A DNA stretch of 64,000 nucleotides from Trichuris trichiura. Taxonomy: Eukaryota > Nematoda > Enoplea > Trichinellida > Trichuridae. The stretch's first letter is position 1; each line of letters starts with the position of its first letter. The notes under the pieces are model-generated. The model saw only the letters and a list, made by a program, of their open reading frames with translations, searched no databases and was not told where the DNA came from. Positions 1 to 12,200 of the stretch are shown one piece after another. The translations under genes and the position numbers were made by a program. The stretch lies in NCBI GenBank assembly GCA_037903355.1, contig JBAJFE010000005.1, positions 930,001 to 994,000 on the forward strand. Direction: 5' to 3'.

Positions 1-3000
1 GCGAGATGAAGCCAAGAGCAAAGCTCAATTTCGCATTATCAGAAATTGGCGACCAGTCACAGCAGGGATTCACGATGCTTATTAATCACGGAGAACGTAT
101 GTATTTCTCGTTGTAATTGCATAAGGAACAAGCAGCTTCCTTCCGCTACAGGGACACTCGCTAATGCTGAATACAGCTCAACTTTGCAAGATGCACAAAG
201 CAGACCGAGTTTGACTCTACGGCTAATCGCATTATCCTTCAGTAGTTAACTCGTTTTTTAAGTTAAACCAAGTCTAGACTGCGCGGTTGCAAATTAAAAT
301 TCGCATAATTCCACCCGTCGCAGCTTGATAATTGCGAGTCGACAAAATTAGCCCGGTCGTTTCAATTGATATTTTCTCAGCTGACATTTTCTAAAACCGT
401 TGCCGCTTTTTTCCATGCCATCGAATGGCCTTTTCAATAATTCTAAAGATGGCACCGAACAAAGCAGTCGATCGCACTAATTTAATTAATTTCGCCGGCG
501 GCCACTTCCGCCCAACAAACGAACCCGTCGTTTTTCTACGCGTTGCATTGGGTGCATATTTAAATTTTACGGAATGACCAACTTTGCCTGCGTTGGTGTA
601 AACAGTTACGACTGCTTCCTTTTTTAACGTTATTTCTGGCATTCGTCAACTACGTGCACGAACGAACAAGAATGCAAAAACTAAATATGCTGTCAAAGAT
701 GGACCCTCAGAAACCAATTATCTATTTTTGAAATGAGGCATCGGCAAACGCGGGCAAACAGGAATAGGTGAATTCTCTTTTGCCTCAGCATGTTGAAGCG
801 CATCCGAAACGACTGTTCAATGAGAGGAAAGGCAGAAATGGAGAAATTATGGTTTTCACAGTTTTATTACTGTTACGCTTCGACTGAATTGTCAAAGGAA
901 TCGCAAATGCCAAAATGTTTATAAGAACAATGAAACAGCTTTTCAAATTAGGCAAATTTGCATAGCATCAGCGGCAGCCCCACGCTAGACAGCGATTCGA
1001 AAAGTTCATTATTTGACTAATATATCGGCGCCCTTCCGTCTAAGTTGAAAATAATTACCTTCCAACGTTTGCCAAGGAAAGGCGGCTTCAAAAAAAGCAC
1101 GGAAATTTATCGACCTCGCAAAGTCAATTGACCTTTGCGACCTACAACAATTCGAACGATCCAGAACAGGTCTGCTTTTTCCCCATTAAAAACGTCAAAG
1201 CAAATCGCAACAATGTTGCTGAAAATGTGACTACATTGGTTTTCGCTTCAAAAGACAAAGTGATCCATCCATTAGACGACGAGCGGCGATCGTAATGCAC
1301 CCAAAGGGACAATCCGACAAGGGCAACAAAGCTACAGTTGGCTTAATGGGAATACTTTTTTTTGAAGTTGAAGAAGATCCACTTCAATTGCGAGTCTGCA
1401 ATCTCAATACTAAAGTTTTACGACTTCAGGTACTCTCGTTCGGTTTGTCGTAAAAAATTTTGCGTATTCAAATTGACGCAAACATCCTAAGCATGCCTTC
1501 CTGTTGCTCCAAAGCAAAAATAGACAGCAAAGCTGCGTAACCCGCTTTTGTTTTTTCTCCTTTACAAACTGGTTCATTTGGATGTCGACCAACTGTCGCT
1601 TCCAAAAAGGGGCGTGGCGAAACAAGAAAAAGCTGCCTTGAGCCTATTTCAACGCTAAAATAAACGTCTCGGAGAGAAAGCGCTTTTCAGTCTTTCATCT
1701 CGCCGCCAAACTACTTTTTTTTTCTTACGAAAATTGCCCAATCAAAATTAGGCTTCGGCCAAAGGAACAGCGAAGTCGCCTGCCGTTGGAGGTACGGTAA
1801 AAACAAAAAACATTGCTCGAAAACCGCGAGATTTTAATTCAAACGAGCGAACGCTCGGTTGAGGAGGAAACAATAAGGCAGAGTCTTCTTGAGCGAACGT
1901 TTTGAAAGGGCAGCAATAAATTTAAATAAAAACCGTTTGAAATCCCAAAACAGACCAGTCGAAAAGAAAAATGTTACAAAAAAAATCTGACGCACAACAT
2001 TATCCCGCGTCCATCTGCAGTACGAATACTTTAGTTCGAAACGCATTTCCGTCGTTTCACGCCTGACGCAGATCAGTCTTCGCTTGATCGTTAAGTTTCA
2101 GTCAGCTCTCGTGATCATTGTCGCCAATTCGACAGCGGTTCTCAATTTATTAATAGTTATTCCTTAACCAACAGAGCAACAGCAGCGGCACCTTTCAGTC
2201 TGGCCGGAAAGTAACCGCTCGCCTTAAGCTGCTGTAAAGCCTTAATTTTGCTCGTCAATGAGATACTAAAGATGAGAAATCTAATTAGAAGGCGCTCAAT
2301 TGATCATAAACATTACATGTGTCGTTCTTCAGTCTCAAACTTATCAATGATCAAATTTTGAAAAGATGGGATCAAAGGCAGCTCGGATCGCCTGAAGGAA
2401 TGACAATAAGATGCGTCGACGCCGTTTAAAACAAACGTTCGCTAAGGATGCCACATTAAACAAGTTGACCAGCTTTCCCCTAAACTTTTCAAGCAAAGAA
2501 GCGTTTCACTGAAAAAAACCTAATGGCTAATATATCATACGGTGAACAACTTTGCCTATATGCCCGTCCAGGTGAGCTTGACTATAGAGACGCTTAAGCA
2601 GTGTCCATCGGTCGAATGCCTTTTCTTCTTTTTAGTTCTGCTCACTACAAGGTCCAAGCGCGGTTCAGTATACGTTGTCTAAAGTGGGGTTGGCGCGAAG
2701 AAATCCTGTCAATCCTCCTTCCCGCCAATTTCTACGGGGCGCAACAAAAAAATCACACTGAACCTTTGACGAAGCTCTCTTTTACTAATAAGGAAGCTTC
2801 ATTTCCGATCGATCTCTTGCCGCCAGTCGAGTCCGGCGCCACTAAGATCTCTTTGGCACTTAAGCGCCAAGCACATCGATCCGCTTGCTCAACAACCATA
2901 GGCTTTCTCCTGCCAACGAATCAAATACTCGTTCGTTGGCGTTTAAATTCGCACGCACCGGATGGAAAGGCGAAAAGCCATCTCCCGGATGCCACTGAGC

Positions 3001-3215
3001 TGGTGACCTCCAGCGCACCGATAAGCACAGTAAGAAAGATAGTGATTTTCAAGATCCCAACTTGGGGTTGCCCATTCGTTTTGCACGGTGCGCGCTCGAC
3101 TAGGCCACTGGCAGACAATCCGGAATCGCAAGCCGTCCAGTCGTCGTCGTTGATTCGAACAGGTCGTCGAGAGAGAGAGAGAGCTTGTTTCAGTTCGACT
3201 TGCCGGGTGGGTGAC
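1..3215. other. no gene recognised; flank upstream of Shisa-like gene
   Basis: No exon set with homology or convincing splice structure was found on either strand. The longest open frame (2601-3323, +) has low-complexity, unfamilial translation; only its last part, from 3216, is used in the Shisa-like model. A short GA microsatellite lies near 3171-3183. The region probably holds the promoter and 5' UTR of the gene at 3216, but I see no clear TATA or initiator element. Confidence 0.5.
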
Positions 3216-4525
3216 ATGCACCAGTTGTTCTTGTCAACAAAAGTCGTCGTCATCGCCATTGTACGACTTGGCAAATCGGCTGCCGTCATTCGGCTCTCGT
3301 CTTGCCGACAAGCGGAAAAGTGAGTGGTGACACGGCCAAACCTTTTCTGGTCGGATGAGCGGTGTCGACCTGAACGCTCCTTCGTCATCATGGACAACAT
3401 GTCCAAACGGTAGACCATGTCCTGGCTACAAGGACAGACGAGAGGAGTCGTTTTGTTGCAAGTCCAAAGTTCAACCGGGTGACTTCTACTGTTGCGACTA
3501 CGCGACCAAGGCGAACAGCGAATACAAAGGTCTGCTCAGCGAGTAAGCAAAAATTCCATTACATCTTTTCCAAAACCCTTTACTGGACGCATACCTTACG
3601 TTATACGCTTAACGCGTTTCAACAGTGTACGCGCTTCATTTCCGTTCCAACGGCTGACTTTTTTCAATGCTATTTTTCAGGCACCTGGCCGAACTGGTGG
3701 GCGGATTGCTAGGTGCCGCCGTACTTTTACTGATCGTCGTTCTGGCAATCTGCTTCTATTGCAAATGCTGCGCCTTGTACAAAAAGCGCAAGCACCATCG
3801 AAGTAAGCGCCGATGCTTCTCCGAACCGCTGTTTCCATTTTTGCTTTTAGGTTCGGAAAGTATAGCGCCATTCGGCTACGGTACAAACCGTATAGGTGAC
3901 TACGTGTGGTCGGCCGCATGCAGACAACAACAGCAGGAGCAACAGCAGCAGCAGCAACGATTTCTTCGCTACCCGTCGTCGTCGCAGGAAGAGGAGGGCC
4001 TTCAGCGAACCCAAACGGAGCGTAAGCAATGCAGAAGTAATTTTTTTTTGCCTTAGCCACTTCTCTCTTTGCGTTGCGGGAACATCAGTCAAAACGTGAG
4101 AAAACAAAGAGCTTCTTCACCCTTCGTTTGGGCCTACGCGGCGGTGATCGTTTGGTCCTTCTTCACCTTTGCGACCATTCGAAACAGTATACATATTTAA
4201 TTGTTAGGATTGATTTCTCCCGCCGCCGTAGGCACTAAGCGGATCGTCCAAGGTGGGCTAGTCGTCTTTATTAATGAGCTCTTTTTGCTTGGCTACCAGT
4301 TTTAATGACCATTCCATGAAAACCAATCGCGCTAATTAGTCAGCGCCCCAAAAACAACCCCTTTGACCCTAAGGTTTCATGTGTCATCTTGCAAAGTGGA
4401 CATTTTCGCCTTTTTTTTCAGCGCCGCCTCCTCCCTACAGCGCCGTATGCCAAAGCTTTCTGTCGTCCACTTGCTACGGTATTCGCCCCCCGGCCAACGA
4501 TCATCCTCCGCCAGCGGACGTTTGA
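3216..4525 (+). CDS. Shisa-like (STMC6-type) single-pass membrane protein with PPxY tail
   Basis: Model: exons 3216-3319, 3360-3542, 3681-3802, 3851-4021 and 4422-4525, all in phase, about 227 aa. Exon 1 gives a weak signal-like segment (VVVIAIV). Exon 2 holds the cysteine-rich ectodomain (CPGY, SFCC, FYCCD), the pattern of the Shisa/WBP1/VOPP1/CYYR1 superfamily. Exon 3 holds one membrane span (VGGLLGAAVLLLIVVLAICF) followed by a Cys/Lys/Arg juxtamembrane stretch. The tail ends in PPPPPYSAV, a PPxY motif of the type bound by WW-domain ubiquitin ligases of the Nedd4 family. Exon 4 encodes a poly-Gln run; an alternative donor after 3895 is also in phase and would skip it (about 185 aa). Known Shisa-like proteins act in receptor trafficking; the role here is inferred. 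The N-terminal exon is the least certain part. Confidence 0.7.
3920..3959 (+). repeat. CAA/CAG repeat encoding poly-Gln
   Basis: Interrupted CAA/CAG triplets inside exon 4 of the Shisa-like gene encode a Gln tract broken by one Glu. Either it is translated or it is removed by the alternative donor after 3895; both leave the reading frame open. Confidence 0.7.
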
Positions 4526-7500
4526 TAGACAGAGAGAGAAGCAAAGGAGGATGGCGCCGTTGGTTGAAGTCGTCAAGACCCTTTTGCCTTCCAACTGTCG
4601 CCCGCTGAAAGCGGTAGACGAGCAAATGCTCATCACTTGAACTGGAAGCAGATTAAACTAGTTAAAAGCTGACGTGCCTTTCCAGTGTGCCCTGTTCGAG
4701 GCGTAGCGCCCCATAAATGCCGGCCATTCTCGGTTGTCCGTCTTTAATTTCCCTCGGGTTCCAACTCAATTGAGTTTCAAAGCCGGATACCGTCGCTGCT
4801 TGGCTAATTCAATTTTCGGCTGAAAACCAGGCTGACTGACAATGGAAGATTTTCACTTCCGTCCATCGTGGACTCGCGGGACGTTCTGTCCTACAGGATC
4901 TCGCGTAGGTCATTGCGTCAAGATGGCTACGCCCTAATGCCCTACGCGACCGCCCTTGTTTACCGCAAGCCCCCCTCTATCTCTGCGTGGGAAAGCGAAC
5001 AGCTGCGACATCGACCAGCTCAGAGTCGACCAAGTGCAAATAAAAGAACTACGCTCGCCTACAGCAAGCATCCCTTGTTTCGATTACTCATTTTGCCTTA
5101 AGGGGTACCGTTTTAAAGCTGTCGACTAGTTTTACAACGCGTAAAAAGCGTCTGCACCATTTTATTCACTTTTAAAAGAGACTACTTTTTCTCAGCCCTA
5201 TTTCAGACTTAGTCTGTTATACAAAAAAAACACTGAAGGCGCAAGACGACCTCGCGGATAATGTTACTACTATGCATAGGAGGCTGACTTAATTAGGTCC
5301 GCACTGGAGGTGATTGTAGGCAGAGAGCAAAAGTGCTATTGCCTTCTTGTTCCAAGATGTCGTCGTCTCCTTAGCAGCCACTATTGATCCTTTTGTTTAA
5401 CACACATGCTGGGAAAGGGAACATTGGCACTCGGGCAGCAGCTCGTTATAACAAGCACTGAAGGCATCCGCTTATGGTCAACTTCCGAGAAGCTTTTCAA
5501 ACAGTTAACCAAAGCTTAGTGGACGCCAGGGACAAAAGGAAAACGTGAACCGTCCCTAAGCCCTATCGATTGCACCTCGAACAGCCGCTCGCTGCACTAG
5601 AAGTTGGCATGACCGTTTGTCGACCGAAGGCTGGCCATTTTGGAATGGCTAAAACAACGGATTAAACCGGTTCCATTGATCATCGAGCTAAATGATGACT
5701 TTGAAGGACAAACCCAATCGACGCGCTGGAAATCAGCGACAGATGATCGACCGAAATTCATTAGCATTAATTCCCTTCGCGGTTGGTACGCCGCCATCAC
5801 CGGCGGAAATTCCACTGGGACACGTTGGGCTGCCTACGCTTGCCGGACAAGCTATACTCTCTCACGGTATGTATAATAGGTTTGCTTGGAGAAGAAAAGT
5901 ATGAAAAAAAGACTTTCAACATGCAGAAATGGACCCCAATATCACTACGCACTCTCTTCCCAAAGGTACACGCATTGTCAAGCGAACATTGTCGGCAATA
6001 AAGTGCGCCGTCTAATGGAATTAACCTCAAGAAGGAGAACGGACAGTTGCCTTTTCCGACGCGGCGGCAATGTACTCCAGGACACTTCAGTCTTCAAGTT
6101 GCTGTGCCAGCCGTCATTTTTCATTTATTCCTCTTGCAATCAACTACCCGACGACTATATGTAACAGAGATAAGGAAAGTGGTCAAACGTAACCTTGAAA
6201 ATGGCCGTAAAGTGGTCATCGCTGAGCAGGCATTACTATGCGTCAACTTTCAGCTCAATATCAAAACCCGTATCTTTACACCTGAACGCTAGCGGCAGCA
6301 GCAACAACAACAATTGAGGGAATCAAGTTTTCAGGCAACAAAGCTTCTATTTCAAATTGAATAAGATCAACTCTCTGTTAATAATCCCACGCGATTACGA
6401 AACTCTAATAGACCTCAGCGATGACGCATGGCCAAGCTGAGCAGATATGACTTATGAAACTTTTCGCAGTGTGGCCGTTAGGGCTAATGTTGCAACCGGA
6501 ACCACCCTCAACTTGGCCAACGAAGCCCCAAGACAGCTGTTGCAACTACGACGCGCGACCGAAGGAAACGCAGACTTGACAATTACTGCATATGGCCGAC
6601 CATAAATCTTCTTAGCGAACGAAGCACTTTTGCTAATAACGAAGCTTTCCGAAAGGCTTGAAACAGAGAGCGACCAGAAAGTCGGAGTCAACTTGAAAGC
6701 GTTAATGTAAAAATGAGATCAATGTTCTTCATTTTACCAAAATGAACTTACTTTAAAAATCATAAGCTACGAACGCTTTTTAGAGTCGCGTCTTTCGTAA
6801 AAATGAACGCCATAAAAAGAAGGAGAGGAAAATCGCCGGCGGGATAGTATTACAGCTGTCTCTTTTCGACATGCAAGCCTTGTTAAAGTGATTTGTATCG
6901 TAGTTGCGAACGGAAAGTACTTCTGACAAAGCGCTGCCCGCTGTTGGCCGTACGCGCGGGACGACAGCGGAAATGACGAACAACTGACAGCGCTAAACAA
7001 TAAATGTTATAAAACAAACTCTAATGGGGATATTCGATGAAGCGAGTACAAGTTTTAATTGAGGAAATTCGCTGAATAAAGTCACTCCCAAACCTTTCCT
7101 ATGGGCACTCTTTACGTTCCTTCGCGTTGGATTTTAATGCCTTATTGGAGCGCCGAGGGTTGAAGCTTAAGCAAAGCTGCGACATTGAATCGACATTCGC
7201 TCGACTGTTCGAAAATTGGCGCTACCAATCGCAAAGGCTAAATATTGACCTGTCAATGAAAACGGTTAAAAATGACAACGCGTTGGACACCTCTCTCGAA
7301 AAGACCCGCGCGCGCCGACGAGTACAAATGGTAAATCAATGACGGGCGATAACTTCGGTCAACTTGAGCAAGTATACGACGATCTTAAAGTGAGCTGTCG
7401 GTTTCCATTAAACCGTCGCTTAGCGTTGGATCGGACTTTTGTTACAAAAACATAAAATACCGACAGTTGCGCTGACGAATGGCCACGCAGCCGTCCTGTC

Positions 7501-9241
7501 CGTCAACGGAAAAGCGAAGCGAGCCTGTTGAAGCTCAAGGTGACATGCTGCCCCATTTATTTGTAAGGGATAGACACCTTTGGAAAAATAAGTTATACAC
7601 AAAGTCTTCTCGCGCAAGACTGCGCAAGGACGTACGTATCTTATTCGAGAAAACGCATTGGCAAAGAACGTTTCGATTAAGAAAGCTCACTTTAATCAAT
7701 GACGCAATCTACTCTTCGGTATCTTTCTGTCAAATCATTCAATGAAATATGATTCCTTACGCTCTCCAACTCAACAGATTATTTTTTGATATTCATCTCC
7801 TTCATCAGTGCCTTCATTTGAGGGCGCGTCAGACGCTGCCAAGTCTCATTTTTGCTTTCCGCATTCTTCAATTCAAATTTATACAATTAAAGAGTACAGT
7901 ATGCAAAGACAATACGTATCAATTGAATTTTTCGGCTTATTTGACGCTACACAATTTGAGCGGCAGCGAAGGGCGCTTCGCATATTAAAACTAATTTAAT
8001 CTAATCTTGCTGTGTTAAACATTGTACGCAGCGCCGATTATAGTAAGCCGGCTCCTTATTATGAGCAATACGCAACTGTGGAGCTTATAGGATTTCCTAC
8101 CGGACAAAAGCTGCATTATCCAATTAATAATGGCAAAACTTTGAAAACCAGCCTATACATAAGGTTTAGTGCTTCCTAATAAGTAATCGGAGAAATGAGC
8201 GAATTAATATTTATAGCAATCGATCTACGCGCAACAGTTTCATCGAGCACCCGTCGATCAGTAGCGAATGTGAGGGGACTATTCAAAACAAATTGCTCGA
8301 CATCGTTATGACGTCGTGTGCCCGTGCAGCCATCTGCCCATACGAACGATACTGCCTTAAAAGGGACTGTTCAAAGCACGTTGGCAACAATTAGTTCCCA
8401 TTAGTTTGAAGCCCACACTAAGTGCTATAGCGAATAAAGCAAGCAAGAATTCGGTCAGCTCAAAAGTTGAACAACGAAACGGCGACCACTTGGCGAATTG
8501 CCCAATTACGAAGCACACACCCCTTTTGCAACAACTGGCGCGGGAGTGGACGCGGCTATTGGCACTTTTAACCTGGATCAATGTGCTTTGATTTGTTTGG
8601 TCGGAAAAGTACGTTACAACGCTGACAAGCAAGGCGATTTGATGACAATAAACGAGCGCTGAAGCTTGAAGTGAAAATTGACCCTGCGCAAACTACTCAC
8701 GTTACCCTGGACGGAGAGACAGAATACACTAAGCCCCGTAGATGGTATAAACAAGAATATTGTAGCTGGCATTTGTTTGTTTACGCATCGTTCGACAAAC
8801 AAGAAGGACAGCAGTGACTTAAACTTTCGACTATTGCGCGCCAAACCTTATCAATCGATCAACGGTAAAATATTCATTATAAAGTTTTGTAAAAGCCCGC
8901 GCAAACTTATTAAGCACATGCAAAAAAAGAGATTTTAAAAATACTCATGCATAAAGTAGTCAAAGTACCTGGCAAAACGGCGGCTGACGAACAGACCGCT
9001 TGCTGGTATCTTCGGCGATACGTGGAAGTTTTTTAACGCCGTCACCTGAGTTTAAAAAATGCAAATTTTAAAAAGCAAAAAAAGACGTACAGGAGGAAAA
9101 AGTAATATGGAATTTCGACCGAAGTTAAATAAACCGCATACAATGATAGCCTGAAGTGCTTTAATAGTTCAAAACACGGCACGAAGCGACCGGAAGCTTT
9201 TTTAAAGCGCATTGTTTTGTCACCGGACTTTCCTTCGATGA
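4526..9241. other. intergenic, no gene recognised
   Basis: About 4.7 kb between the Shisa-like gene (+) and the 3' end of the PDZD8 gene (-). Scattered open frames of 60-90 codons occur on both strands, but none shows family motifs, and neighbouring frames do not join through splice sites. I see no tRNA and no long repeat. Confidence 0.55.
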
Positions 9242-12200
9242 TCACAGACTTACAGACTGCAGAGCTTTCTGTTCACAGTTGGAAGAGGCGCCTTCGTTGT
9301 CGGAATGCGGCGGTTCTTCTTGCCTTTGCTCCTCCTCTTCCTCCTCCTCCTCTTCTTCTTCGTCTTCCAGCTCTTCCTTTGCTTCCTGTTCGCATTCCTG
9401 GCAGTTTTGCAAACCAGCGCAATAATGCAACATCAGGACAGCGAGTCCCTTATTTTTTTAAAAAAAAAGTGTTTTCAACAATGATCAATGAACGGCCCAC
9501 CCTTACCTGAACAGTCTCGTCCAATTTTTCCAATTGAAGTTCAAGCTCGTCGTCACGATCGGTCGATTCTCTCTGCTTTCTCAAAAGGTCAAGGCGGGCA
9601 TTCGTAGCTCTGTTGATCTCCGCCTGCAATCTGTCAATCTAAATTTCAAAAATTCAAATTTTAAAAATTTAGTCGTTTCGCGCGTCGCTTCCTCAACCTG
9701 AAGATTTATTTTCTCCTTTCTCTCCGCGAGCGGTAGATCCGCGAACAAAGACTTGCCCATACATTTTGCCGCTTTGATAACATGCTCGTTGTACGTTCCA
9801 GTTTTGGTGTAAAGAAGCGTACGGAAATTCGAGTCGACATTTTCGTTTGATCCCTCCTTTTCGGCGGCGGCGGCAAGATCGCTAGTCAAAGCCTTTAGCG
9901 CATTTTCCGCGGCTGCGTCGGAATCCACCGTCTCCGCCGTACCGGAGATCGAAGCACCCTTCGATTCGGAAGTCTTTGGCTTCGCTCGACTAAGTCTAAT
10001 GTTGCTACGCCTAAGCCTCATGGAAGCCCAACGTTTGCTGACAGCCGAATGGACGATGGACCTTGAAAATACAGCACGACCAATCGATGTAGCGGCATTC
10101 CCTTTTCGCGTTTTTTCTGGTTCCATATACAGCGAGGCGTCTACCGCTTGTTCAGCTTCGGAACCTTCAACTTCGCCTTCGTTGGCATCTCTAGCAACCG
10201 CTTCTACTATACGGCCGCATGGTTCCAGAAGAGATACTTTGCTTTGACATTTCTTATGTATCACGGACGAACACTGCGTACACTGCAATGCGCTGCGTAG
10301 CCATATTTTTTTTAAGCATATAAAGCATAACGTAGGATCTTGAAATTGTTTGTTCGCCCACTGATGGCCTCCGGAGCTACAAATGGAAAACAGTGACGAA
10401 ACGTCAACCCATATATGCGCATTGTCAACTTCTCGGTTTCCTTAGAAGGCGATTGTTGAACGTCAGCCTGTAAGTTGACGAACTCGCGATCGCCGCGTAA
10501 TTCACGCTCAAGGTCTTCGCAGGTGGACGACGGATACCATTGGAAAATGGCGCTCACATCACCGTAGCACAAATAGGAATCAAATCCTTGGTGCTGACTA
10601 AGCGAACGAAGCTTCCTGCAAAGCAACGTGTCAAGTACGGTCGAAACAAGCTTGGATTATCAATTACATGGGAACATGGGCTCTGCCGACCGGTTTAAAG
10701 CTGAAATTTTCCGAGTAAACTTTCGAATCAGTCATCGAGCATTCTCGAAGTATATCGGACAGGAACAAGGATACCTGCAAAATGTAAGCTCTTCGAAAAG
10801 GCCATTTTGCTTAAGCGCAAACACCTACAAAACACAATGGCGTTGGTTCGACTGCTTCCGAGCTCTGCGCAACTCTTGTGTAAAGGCATATTGTTAAGCA
10901 TTTGCGTTGTTCGGATAAGGGCAAAACAACTGGATCGTCCACGGAATATTCCTGAAAATTTACAAACTTTTTCGCAGAAAAAATTTGCGTACGCCACGAA
11001 AACTGCTCGCCTACGTCATCAGTCAACTGCTTTAAAACTAAGAAATTTACATTCAGTAAACTCCAGTGCTAATTGTAAAAAATGGTATTGTGTGCGGAAG
11101 TTATCTTACTGCATTCAGTCCGCAAGCTTTTAAAGCTGTCGCGCGCCTGCATTAAACAGAACTTAGAGAAACCCCTTATTAGTACTACTGAAACTTGGCT
11201 GACATTAAAAAACGTTGTCTTGCACAGGACAAAGCTAAAAAAGTACAGTCGTTATCTACTGATTTTTAATAGACTTTAAAACAGTTGCTGTAAGAACAAA
11301 TTGATTTTCCTTAATCCTAAATTTCAAAGTTTTTGCGATGCACCAAACAACAAAATCAATTTGCAACAGAACGTTCCGGCAGTCGATTGGAAATACTGCC
11401 GCGATACAACACTTAATTTTCATTTAACGACTTTCGCAATGTCTGTAGTTTCAGCAAGCATTTGGCTAAGACTTAACCAATACGTAATAAAATAAAATAA
11501 AAGTTGTATTTATAGCGGGTGCGTACGTTTTCCCGTTCAAACGTTTGGTCCAAGTCGACCTGTTCTATCTACCTTCAAGAGCTTTCAGGATGTATCATCT
11601 TGATTTTCATACAGTAATGCAATATTTGAACTTTCTACGAACATGCACGTCATTAATGTTTTAAAGAATGTAAGTTCTACAAAACTCTGCTGTTGACCAG
11701 TAGATTCATTTTTGTCTAATCCTTGTTGTACTAAAAAATTAAGGCACAAACGTTTCAAGGTACTTTACGGAATTAGATAACCAAATTTTTAATTTCGGTT
11801 CACCGACTTTAACCGGTTGGGATCAAACGTTTTTGTTTGCAATTTCAAAGCGTTCTACCGACTGAAACAACAACATTTTTTCCAAGTTTTATATTATTGC
11901 GGCTCCCGTCGGTTACGCGCTCCCAACGTTTCAGAAATGCAGGTTCCTTTCCGCTAAGCATGCAGCCATCCACATTCGGCCTTTACTGATGAGCATGTCG
12001 GCTGCCCAGTTCTGCTCTTACCTAAGCCTAAACCAAAATATAAGCCTAGTGTTCAGGTTTAGACTTATGATTAGGGAAAGGAAGAAAAGAATGGTCCGCA
12101 AAGTTACAGTATGACATGCGGCGCGTAAGCAACAAGACTTAATATTATTAATAAGCTCTTTTTAGAAGGTTACGCCTACTACAAAAGGCCGGCGTATAGT

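Noticed and set aside
2601..3215. Long open frame upstream of the Shisa-like gene
   Set aside because: 240 codons in total, but the upstream part has no family signal, no splice site and includes a GA microsatellite; only the part from 3216 fits the gene model.
11981..12010. CTGATGAG as a further hammerhead
   Set aside because: No stem II partner and no GAAA at the right distance.
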